64,000 nt of DNA from Orthonyx spaldingii. Taxonomy: Eukaryota > Chordata > Aves > Passeriformes > Orthonychidae. Shown piece after piece: positions 51,200-62,150 of this stretch. The translations under genes and the position numbers were made by a program. The DNA lies in NCBI GenBank assembly GCA_013397795.1, contig VZTJ01005976.1:1270724-1334723 (forward strand), written 5' to 3'. Below the pieces are notes generated by a model. That model saw nothing but the letters and a program-made list of their open reading frames with translations, did not search any database and was not told where the DNA came from. Each line of letters starts with the position of its first letter. The stretch's first letter is position 1.

Positions 51200-51416
51200 G
51201 AGCCGCCGTGTTCAGCTGGGGCAGCTGGGTTGTGTTCCAGAGGCAGGCAGCCGCCAGGGCAGGGAAAGGAACAAACAGAGGTACCAGGGTTTGGGTGGTA
51301 AGGTCCTTCAAACTGAAATGCCGGCAGAGACAAGATGTGCTCTGTTCAGCTGGAATTAGTCACTGGAGCAAACAGGACTCAACTCCCCTGAGCGGCTGCG
51401 TGACAGCTGGGATTAT
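51200..51416. promoter_or_regulatory. candidate enhancer with four CAGCTG E-boxes
   Basis: Four CAGCTG E-boxes lie at 51213-51218, 51222-51227, 51347-51352 and 51404-51409. The last is joined to a TALE-type TGACAG (51401-51406) and a K50-homeodomain core GGATTA (51410-51415). The island is GC-richer than its surroundings. The call as an enhancer is inference from motif density only. Confidence 0.3.
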
Positions 51417-54400
51417 CTCCTTCATGAGCAAGAGCTGGTGTTTGTCCTTCTTCCTGTACCTAATAAAGACATTGCAACGATTTTAAGAAAGAAGTGTTCT
51501 TTAACCCAGATTTTTTTTTCTTAAATGATCTTTACATAGAACTTCATCTGTATCAAAAAATCTTCAGAGATATTAAAATGGTTGTGGCTCTGTCTCTTAT
51601 TCCTCCCCAGAGATGAGGGAGAACAAGGCATAAACCAGGACTACAAGTTTAAGTTTGTTCACAGTCTGTTCCTTGGGAAGAGCAACTACGTGCATGAGCA
51701 GCTTATAACCCCTTAGAAGGTTAAAATCTTGCCTGTGGCAAGGATTACTTTAGTGAAAATGCATTAATAACATGGGTTTGTCTGCAATGATATAGTCATG
51801 TGTCTGACTCAATATTATTACCAAGAATAATTAACTCAGCAACGGGGAAAACACACATGTACACAAATGAGGTGCTGATGTTCATGAGATAAATTTCATT
51901 TATCATGAACTGTCTCACCTGCCTTCTGTTCTGTATACCACCTAGACCTCTGAGACTAATGTGAAACAGCTGGAACCAAACAACCAAAAATACAAATTTC
52001 CAGATAAAGGTTTCCTTTCATCTTCAGAGGTGGAAGAAGCACAGGTCTTGGATAAAGTGGTATTTAGTGTTGCAATGTGGGTTAGATTCAATGGGGGGAA
52101 CAGTGAAAGAGAGGGAGAGCACTAGAGATAGCAGCCTTCAGAGTTATGGCATTATGAAACATGAAGCAGCTATTTTCAGGTTATTTTAGAGGATTCTTGA
52201 TTCATAAAGAGTTTTCTATTAAGATGTCTAGTTCAACTTGTGCAATATCACAAACCTGATTTAGTGAAAATACATTCAGAATAAAATAATATTTAACATT
52301 CAGATGCAGGACTTCAGGACTATCCCCAGCCTTTTGGAACTAGTTTCATCTGTAAACCCAGTAAAAAAATCACAGATGTCTGTCATTGAAAGAAATTAAC
52401 TTTGTCCAGTTTGTTTCTTCCTACAAAAGTAGACAACTGTATCATTCCTTTTGGGCATTTGCCAAATCCTTTGGGATAATCGAATAGAGATGCCGTGGAG
52501 TTGTGAACAGTTGTAGTTCTGCTGTTGACCTACAGTAGCTCTGGGGGTTTTTTTTCTGGTGTGAACCTTTCTTGAGGAATGCCTGCTCTGTGGATTTTAT
52601 ATTGTCCTTTCTGTTAGGATTCTGGATACCATTCCATACCTTGTTGTCTTGCAATGCCATGGAGCCACACAAAGTGACATTACTGGCTGCAGGAGGATCC
52701 CTGGAGAGACTGACACATGTATTGCCCTCAAATATCTGCTGAAGCAGCAGGAGACATTCTTGTAACAGGCAAGAAGGGTGAGTGGTGTGGTGCAGCACTT
52801 CTTATCAAACAAGTGGGAAAAGAGGAATCCCTCTCTGCTTTCAACAGAGGAAAGGGAAACCTTGCTTCACTTCTGAAAATACTTCTGGAAGCAAATAAAA
52901 ATGCCAACTCTAGTAACATTTTCTTTTACAGAAATTACAGAATTACCTGAGTCAGGTAATACCCCTTTGATGTCAAATAACAACACTGGGAATTTTCCTC
53001 TGGTAAGACTACAGAATCTGGCCCATTTAAAGTGGCTAGTTTATCCTTCAATTTTAAATCAGTGTTTCCAAGACAAATTCTTTTTTTTTTACATTTATTC
53101 AAATATATAAAGGAAATGAGATGAATTCATTAATCTCTGGGTTACACTGTCGTAAAACTTTGGTTTTCTAAATTCCATGACTCAGCTATTAGGGCCTTGT
53201 TTTGTTATCATTTTAGCAAACATTCTGAATCCCAGGAAAGTTCATCACCTGGCAGTCTTTTTTCCTAAAGGAGCTTAATACTACTGTAAAGGAATCAAAA
53301 ACCACTCAGGAAGTTTTACTTGAGACTACAAATTTTGTGGGGGTACAATTCTGCCAAGTGATTAGCTGGAGGCCAAATTCTGCAAATCCTAAAAGCACGT
53401 GTGTATTCCTTTTACTTGAAAAGGACTTCTCATGCAAACAGAGATCTGCAGGCTTTGGCCTTTTGTGGCAATGCTGATATCACAGCTTTGCAGTACATCG
53501 TTAACCTGAATCTTTTTTTTAAAGGGTTCATCAGGAAAGTGGAAACAGATTTTCCTAAACTAAATGCTCACAGTTGAATTTGGAAATGCTGCCCTTGTCA
53601 GAGGTTAAACTGTTCCCTGCCTCTCTCTCATAAGCATTTTAACCATCTACATTAAATACTGTGAATAGTAAATACAAGGAATAAGGGCACAATCTAAGGA
53701 CAAGAAAGTGTAAAACAAAAGGGCAGTTTCATGGTCCCTGTTAAAACACATTTAAAGTCCATCCAGCTGCTAGTGTTTAACCAACAAAAAGGTATGGTTT
53801 CACACCAAAAGAACAATCTGTGCTGTGAATTAAAGCATTTAGAAGGCCTTAGTAACAAACGTAAGCACTTACACACATGAGCAAAGTCAGTGGCTCTGTA
53901 TATGTCAATGCAGATAATGCTTCAAAACTGGGGTAAAAAGTATATAAATTGACTGGAGATGGTTCTGGTTAGAAATTGATCCAAGAAAAGCCCAAATCCC
54001 TGAACCATTGCGGTAAAATAAATAGAGGTGTGTACACATAGAAGTGGAGTTCAAGAAACTAAGCCAAATTTCTAATTTCCATAGCATCCCTTTCTATCCT
54101 GTTGGACAGGAATAAAAACCTGGCAGCTTAGACCTATCTCTATTGCTTACTTTCTCAAAGGTCATGACTTGTTTTCTGCATGGAGAGAGTTGGAACTTTT
54201 TCCCATGAGGGTGTAGCTAGAAATGTTTATACACACCACTGAACCTGTTGTGCCTCATGTCCATTCTTTTGCAATGTCTATGTGTCTATCAGTAATGCAG
54301 CCGCCTAATTAGCTACAGAGATCTAGCTATGTGCTCGTGAAAGGCCTAAGGAAAAGAAAAATTTGTCTTCCAGCAGGAATGCCTCTTTTCAACCTTTGTT

Positions 54401-54499
54401 TTCAACCTCCCAGGTGCTTCATAAATATACAATGCATCTCTTCCCTAACAACACCTATAAATAAAGGGACACTGACCTCAGTCAATATATACTCTTTAC

Positions 54500-54840
54500 A
54501 AAAATTACTTACTGGTTTATTTTTCTGCTTTTCTTCTACTTATTTTCTTTCTACTTTTCTCTAGTTTGTCCTAGAGTTTCCTTTAGTTTCTTCCCACTAT
54601 TCTAGATTTCTTGCACAAATTTTGTTGTTTTCATTTCCTTACTAATTTTCTCCTTTTCAATCCTGTTATTGCTCTATTTGCAGTTTGCATGCCACTTCAT
54701 TTCCTCTACCTATCAAGTCTTTATTCTATATTCTGCTTTACTTTTGTTCCACATTTCTTAGACTCTCTCCTGACTGCACTTGCTTTGTTTCACTCATCTG
54801 CACATCTTTCTTCTGCCTGGCTCTTTACTTCCCTTTTCTA
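54500..54840 (+). repeat. pyrimidine-rich low-complexity block
   Basis: About 340 bp dominated by T and C on the plus strand (such as TTTTCTGCTTTTCTTCTACT), similar in texture to the blocks at 46.2 and 55.5 kb. Confidence 0.65.
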
Positions 54841-55184
54841 GCTCGTGCTACACTTCACTGCACCCATGCCACCTGTACTTGGAAGTTCTGACCGAATAGT
54901 ATGGAAATATCTCTGGCAAGACTAGGAGGGAAGATATTCACACCTTATTCTCTTTCCCTGCAAATGATGTGAAGAGAATTAACTGCTCAAGAATAGCTGA
55001 GAATTTCCCCTAACATGGCAAAATCTGTGAAAATTTTTTGGATTCTTTTCTGGAAAGTAAATGGGAAGTAAAAAGTTTGAATACCAGCTAACAACAGGGA
55101 TGCACAGGTACAGCTAGAAGGAGCTGCTTTTTGAGAGAACTTGTCAAGGAAATGAAAAAAAAAAGTGTCCAAACTAAGAAAACC

Positions 55185-55219
55185 CACCCAACCAACCAAC
55201 CAACCAACCAACCAACCAG
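55185..55219. repeat. (CCAA)n tetranucleotide microsatellite
   Basis: About eight to nine CCAA units, followed to about 55295 by degenerate C/A-rich copies. The repeated WLVG-type peptide on the minus strand is produced only by this repeat. Confidence 0.95.
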
Positions 55220-55479
55220 ACAAATCCTGCCCCCCCAAACCAGAAAATCCAAACCAAACAAAAAAACCCAACCAACCAAGCAATCAACCAATGAAAATAA
55301 CTACAACACAACAAAAAACCCCAAACCAAAATAATAAGTGAGGGAGCAAGCAGCTGCTACTGACTGTAGGCACTTTTCTGTCTCTATAGTGCATTTTGTA
55401 ACAAAAGAGCAATAACCCCTAAAAAAAAAGTCCTCACTCTAGAAAACTGTCGACTTACCCAAAATTTTTTTAAATTGGA

Positions 55480-55720
55480 TTTTTGTTCCTTGTATTTCTT
55501 CAATGTCTTCACATTATTTCTTCCCATTTAAGTTTCCTATCTTCTATTTTGAGGTGTTTCCTCTTACACTGGACAATAGTTGGTCCCCTGCTTTTCTCCT
55601 CTGCCTTTCATGTGCTGTCCCTCCCTGTCTTTCTGGACCACTCATATTGATCCTTCACCTTCCTGTGTTCCACACTCTGACTCTTCATGTGCTCTCTTTG
55701 TATTAATCTTTTAACACAGG
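55480..55720 (+). repeat. pyrimidine-rich low-complexity block
   Basis: About 240 bp rich in T and C on the plus strand, with CTGTCCCTCCCTGTCTTTCT near 55617. No unit repeat is seen. Confidence 0.6.
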
Positions 55721-58700
55721 TATTTCATCATACTTTCGACATCGCAAAGATCTTCTATGCTAGGTTCTTCCCACACTACAAATTATACAATCATGCCCTG
55801 CTGGCACAACCACAAGAAACTGACTCTCTCCTGCTTTCACTTGCACATACTCTTGTTCTCTCCTATGCACACACATTGCACCAGCACTTCAAAACTAAAC
55901 CAGATATGTGGATACATGAAGATGTTCACTGCATCTGTTTGTCATGTAGGCTCAAACTCTGCCTTACAGGCTCTTGCCAGACACAATTTATGTGAGCATT
56001 GTAATGTAACCTCCTACTGAAACACGTTTAATTTCTCTTGCCCACTTTCTTCTAGGTCATTTTTCCACATGTGCAGAGAACCTCCTTCTCATGTCTTTTC
56101 CCCTTTCGTGATAGATCCATCCTCAGAAGACTTTTAAATAAAGATGTTCAGACATTGAGTGATAAGGAATCATCTGGACTGGAAGTAGTTGAGTGAGTGT
56201 TGTGGGGAACAGACTTGTTCCTCTAGATAGGAAAAACTCTCCAGGTTTTCTCAGGAGAGGGTTTTTTAAATTTTTTATCCCTGAAAGGAACAAAGGAGCA
56301 TCTTTGTTTTGAAAAAGTAGGATTTTGGTAGCACCTTGCTGAACAACTGGGCTAGAAGAGTATCCTTACTTGATCTTAGGAGGAAGCTCATTTGACTTTT
56401 CAGAGGGCAATATTTATAGCATGCTCTTATCATATTTGAATTTAGGCTTTTTTTCTTGACTTCAGGCATGACAGAGAAGAAATTTAAAACTAAAGTAAGA
56501 GCAGTTTCATGACAGAAGCGAGGTTCCTCAAAGTACTGCAAAGAAAGGACAACCCTAACTACTGATTCTTATGTGACTTTTGACTGAGGTGTAAACAATG
56601 CAATGGTACCAGCCCTTCTCCAGGGCTGGGTAAGTGGCACAGAAAGGCTGACACACTCCGTAGAGAATCTGATTTTATCAGGACTTGGGAAAATTATTTT
56701 AACTTTTCTACAGGTAATTTGCCCTCCTCTTGCCCACCCAGCTGATGACAGTATGGAGACATGACTTCCAGGCTTTGTGCTGGAATGGTGTTCTGCAGCC
56801 TACCTAGTGTGCTGCGGGTCAGCAGAGCTGTCCTGGTATTCCAGCTACCATGAGGGAAGGCAAGCCCTCGCGGAGGTCACGGTTCAGCCTGGCTGGGCCC
56901 TGTACCTGTGTGAGCAGTGGGCCAGAGCCCCAGCACGAGGCACACACCAGCTACCCAGGGAAGATACAGAAGAAATGTTTCAAGGTGTGCTTTGCCAACA
57001 GCCCTTCAGAATTGTGGCTCTCGGCCTCTGCAATGTTCCCCTCGCCAAGGCCCTCCCAGCTCCCCTGAGACTTCCACTTGCTGATCACTGGGGTGCTTAA
57101 AACCTGAATCTTGGCTACTGTTTATCAGATGTGTCTGTTGCCCTGTGTGCTCTCTACTCAAGGCCTGCACCACACAGCTAAACCCTGTGATCCAACCTAC
57201 ACAGGCCTTCAACCCTGGCTGTTCTCAGGCTCCCCACTCAATCTAGTATCAACCTAGCTTACTCCTCAGCTCCACTGGGATATTTTTACAAGGAAAAAGG
57301 AACTATTCAGCTCTTCAGAGTGCAGTTAGACATGCTGATGGGTGTGTGCATGCTTGGTTTGTCCCAGGGGTTTCAATTCCTCAGCTCAAATATGAGCATT
57401 TGATTAAAATACAAGGCAGTTTTTCTTCTGGACAGGATGCTGAAGTTTCTTCCTAATAATGGGCAATAGAGGAAACTCTATTGGAACTGAAGTGGATAGT
57501 CATATGAACTGAGAACCCAATTTAATATGGGGTTCATATGCAGATCTGTTGCTTTCTTGTTTTCAGGATTTCCATAGTGTTCCCAGGTCATTATGCCAGC
57601 CAGGGAAGTTCTCAATGCCCATCAGCAAGCAATGCTGAAATACCTGCACCTTACTTGCACCCCAGGAAAGTTGGTGTTTTCTGTCTTACAAATAAAGCAG
57701 GAGGAGGAAGTCAGATAGACTTGGACAGCGACTCTGAGACCATGTTCTTGTCTTCCAGCCATCTTTGGCCAGCCTTTCATAGCAATTGAACCAAACTATC
57801 AATTAAGTGTTTGTATCATTTCATAATGAAATACCAGTCCCATTCTAAGCACCAAGTTATTATTTGCATAAAATGATGTCACATTCTTTTTACAGTCACC
57901 TAATTTCTCTTATGGTAAGCAGTTTCCAGACTGATTCACCTGTATGCCAGTTATGCCACAGAACAGACTCCTGTCCGGTGGGCTGTGTTTTGGGCTTGAT
58001 ACTGCTTTGGTTTAAAATCTTCATAGTAGGGGCTTCCTCCCTTATTATGTGTGTGAAAAAGCAGGCATGCACAATGTCAGTGAAGTCTGAACTCACAGAA
58101 AGCCCCACAAGATCATTGTTTAGTCTCATGCATTAAATAATGTCGAGGAGCCTAGGACATGTCTGCACTGATAATGAAGAAACCTTTGCCAGAGCTGGCA
58201 TGGCTGATAAGTGGTAGAAATGTGCCTGAACAAACGAGTTCTGCCTTACGCCATCCTCTGCCAGCCCCTGTCTAGCTCATTTGCACAGCAGTGATCTGTG
58301 CCATGCCAGATGCTGACGTGGCTCACTGCGAGCTGAGGGATCACTGCTGGGCTCGGCGTGGAGACAATGCTAACGAGGTCTGACTCCCAGCGAGCGGTGG
58401 TGGCCAGGAGGAGGACATGCAGAAGAGAGAAAAAGGCTGATTGTTGTCTCCTTTTCTCCATTACATTCTCATTTTATATTCTTATCATCTTATTTACATA
58501 TATTTTAATTACTTATATTTATGCTTTTCATTACTATTTTCTCTCATTTCTCTCATTAGATTATAAAAATATCTATTGATATTTATTCCAGGAATCTTGA
58601 ATACATGGGAAGCCCTTGGTGCAGTTACTGAAGAAAGATGCTATAGAAAGAGAACTTCAGCATAATGCTGCCATCTCATCTATCGGGGAACTTATCTCAC

Positions 58701-61587
58701 ACTGTTAAATGCAGTCATTAAAATCGACAGGCAAATAAATAATATGATGCAATTGAAACAGAATTGGGCCATTCACTGGAGACAGAAATATTCCATAGCT
58801 TTTATGTCAAGGTCAGTCTTAGCCAAAGGATGAAAACATGCACTGGGAAGAGCATCTGGCCATAGTGTTGTGTGTGTAAGTTTAAGGGCAGAAAGTCATA
58901 AGCAACTTCTAACAAAAGATTCTGACTCTGCAAAACAATTCTGCTTTTGTATATAAAGAATTAATTTTTAGCCATAGAAGTCCTGCAGCATGAAAACAGT
59001 GAAAATGAACAAGTGCTCTGACAGATAGAAAATCCAATCATATACCATTTTTAACAAGTGATATTAAAAAAAAAGTGAGCTTCTGCCCAATGTATGTGTG
59101 AAGTGGATAGTTTTCCTTTTTTTTCATTCCTATACATGGTTTCAAGGCAGGGATTTGGAAAATATCTGAAAACAAACTTTGTAAGACAAAGATTTACAAG
59201 TCCTTGTGTCTAGATTTCTGATAGGGTAGCCAGACATCAGGGAAAAATTTTGCTTGCTTCTCAAAAATATTGGAGCTATCAAGATGAATTGGGCACAGAA
59301 GAGATGTATGTAAGGGCAGTTGAATGACTGAAAATAGAAACTCTTAAGAATAACACAGAGCCATTTTGGAAGAGAATTCTATATCTGGAGAGCCAGAGGC
59401 ACAGCAGACTGGCCAAACAGGTCAAGATATCCAGGAACCTGGTAAGCAGATGTGAGACATGTGGGGAAATGTGGTCCAAACAGCAAAAGACACTATGAAA
59501 ACCTGCAACATCCCTAGCAGGCCTTGGAGCATAGTAGGAGTGGATCTTGGGAGAAAATGCACCAAGAAGTTACAATTTTGAACTAGAAAACAGTATTTGT
59601 ACATCTCTTGCAAGTATGAAGTCACTGTCACAGCTGAGTGTAAATTTAGCATATACAACTTTGTTTTCAAGCTGCATGTTGTGAATAGAACTGTTTCCCA
59701 ACTGAGAGATGGTAACTTAACCCAGGACTGTGTTAGCTTGGGTGGTTGCAATGACCTGAACAGAGTGTGAGACTCTATCTCTGCAAAAAGCAAAGAAAAA
59801 ATACAGCCAGCCCTTCCTGAATAAAGAAATACATATACCAAGAGCCTGAACAACATCTTGAGGCTGCACACAATGTTGTCTACATATTTCTACATTCATA
59901 GCCCCAGCACCACTGTCACTAGCGGTGGGGAGAGGACGAGGAAGAATGGTGCATGTGAAAAGATCAGAATTCACTACAACCAAAACCCTGATTGCCTTCT
60001 AAACAGGAAACTTTGTTGTAACTGGGGATCTGCCCAGGACAAACTGTGATCTTGAAAAAATTCAGGGCATTGAAGAAGTAAATTCTTGTTGATATAATAC
60101 AGCAGTGGGCGAGCATGTGTTTCTCTGAGACATTATTACAACACTAGGTCATTGGCATTGCTATGAAGGATAGGAAGATCCACCTTCACTGAAATACGAT
60201 CAGCACTGCATTGAGAAACTACAGGCACCGGAAGGGGTGACTGCAAGACAGCCTCTTGGCACTATCAGAAGATAAACATTCATTAAACTCCTACGGGGTA
60301 TATCCAAGACCCTGTGCTACAGCACAGTGTGGAGCAACACCTCTCCAAGCCCTGAGGAAAATATCTTAGATCCTACACACAGTTAAGAAAAGAGAAAGAG
60401 ACAGATGAGTGTGTTAAAATATGTATGATGTTAATGAATTTCAGACTTCAAGGGTGTGTAACAGAATGCTAAGCACATAAATTGGCTGTGGTAGTTGCAA
60501 TTAATTTTGGTATCTTAAATAAATGCAGTAAAAGGAACATTAGTATAAGTATAGTTCCTATGGGGAACAGGTTGTCACAGGTTGATTTACTGTATAAAAC
60601 ATGTCCATTTTTACCCTGATATGGGTTGGCTGATGTCAGTAGTATTTATGAACTGAAAGCCCATCTATGCTGCCATAGTAAAGGCAAAGCAAGCACAAGC
60701 AACAACACCTACATCAGATTTTATGTAAGTATTTCATGCAATGACAGAGACTATACACAGGAAGGAGGTCTAGCACAAGCTCCACTAATCTCCTGGGGGT
60801 GAGTGGCTGGTTTACGTAGGTGGCTGTGCAAGTTACACAAACTACTGATGACGTTGTCTGAAGTGGTGTGAGGATGCTTACTCATTCTCCAAGATGAAGT
60901 GTAAAATTGCTTTGAGGGAGCTGGTTAGAGAAGACAGCATGCAAGGCTGAAGGAATACTGCCAGGCCGTTGAATGGTCTTGACTATCTTGCTACCCTTGC
61001 TTTAAAAACTGAATGAACCCAGGCTTTCACAGTCAAGTAGATTTGGAGAAAACCACCTCTAGGCACCCCTTTGCCTCTCCGTGTGCTCCTTCCTTACAAT
61101 CTTCTGGGACTAGTGATGTTCAGGAAGGGAATGCCAGAGGACCTCCCTCCCACTGGCCCACCTCCGCAGCACTGCGGAGAGATGGGGAGCAAGTTCTGCT
61201 GTGGGTGGAACCAGCCACCACTTTCTCTCCTTGCTTCCCTTTACCAGTTGATGTGCTCTGGAGTGGAGCACCTGAAGCTCAACCCTGTTGCTTTTCTAAG
61301 AACTAAAGCTGTTGCACACAACCACATACACAGACATATATGAGGGGCAGGCAGTGAGAGGAATTTTTTCCTGCACCCATGTCCAGCCATGTTCAGCTTG
61401 GATATAAATTGGTCCTACATAAGGAAGCTAAAATACCTTCTGAAATACTTCTCTTTTTTTTTACTTCTGAATTACTCAGTACATTTCTAACTTTGACTTA
61501 ACCTCTGAATGTTGATGGTCAGTAACTTCCTGAATGTAACCTCTCAATGAGCACTGCAGCCAAAAGGGATCCAAGAGCATGTATGAA

Positions 61588-62150
61588 GAGAGAGGAAGAT
61601 GATGTCACTGCTACACTTAGCATTGGTAGGACTCATGATGGGCTACAGTCCATTCTTGATATTTTCAATCCATAGAGGATGCTAAGGGATTACACAGACT
61701 ATGGAGAAGAGCCATGGGACTGATTAAACCACTAGGAAAAGTTTTATAGCAATCTACTCTAAGGGTTTCATCTGTTGTTTTAAAAAGAAGAGGCTAAGAG
61801 TTGAGATGATCACAGACCGTAAGTATCTATGGCAGGAATATGATTTTGATAAATAAGAGTTAGACTAGCAGACAAAGGCATAATAAGATTTAATTGCTGG
61901 AAGCTGAATTAAAGGAAATTCAAAATAAAAATAAGGCTCAAAAATGTAAGAGCAAGGATAGCTTTTCCTTGAAACAATTCACTAAGGGTTGCTGTGGGCT
62001 CTTCATCACTGGAAATATTTTAATTGAGATTGGCTGCTTCTCTAAACTTTGTGCTCCAGTTCAAACAGGAATTAATTCAGGGAAGTCCCATGGCTTGTAT
62101 TATAAAAGAGGCCAAGCCAGATGATCACAGTGGCCCCTTCTGACTTTTTC
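61588..62150 (+). mobile_element. ancient amniote-type CR1 LINE fragment (~560 bp)
   Basis: Collinear with the ORF2 end and 3' UTR of an old CR1 family shared by birds, crocodilians and turtles. Landmarks in order: CACTTAGCATTGGTAGGACT near 61616; GAAGAGGCTAAGAGTTGAGA then TGATCACAGACCGTAAGTAT near 61790-61825; CTAGCAGACAAAGGCATAAT near 61866; CTCTTCATCACTGGAAATAT near 62000; CAAACAGGAATTAATTCAGG near 62062; AGCCAGATGATCACAGTGGC near 62115; then CCCTTCTGACTTTTTCATTT. Frames are broken throughout. The 3' block around 62055-62095 is strikingly intact compared with the rest. Confidence 0.85.

Larger units (their letters stand above)
47401..61587. other. intergenic, no gene recognised
   Basis: About 14.2 kb of mainly unique sequence. 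It holds an E-box-rich GC island (51.0-51.5 kb), pyrimidine-rich blocks (54.5-54.84 and 55.48-55.72 kb), the CCAA microsatellite, and GC-richer patches near 56.77-57.24 and 58.24-58.42 kb. Open frames of up to 149 codons are present but have no family resemblance. Confidence 0.5.

Noticed and set aside
55088..55291. Tryptophan- and glycine-rich membrane-like peptide (WLVG repeats)
   Set aside because: Produced by translating the (CCAA)n microsatellite on the minus strand.
59422..59871. 149-codon minus-strand frame
   Set aside because: No recognisable domain, splice context or promoter; length is within chance for 64 kb of vertebrate DNA.
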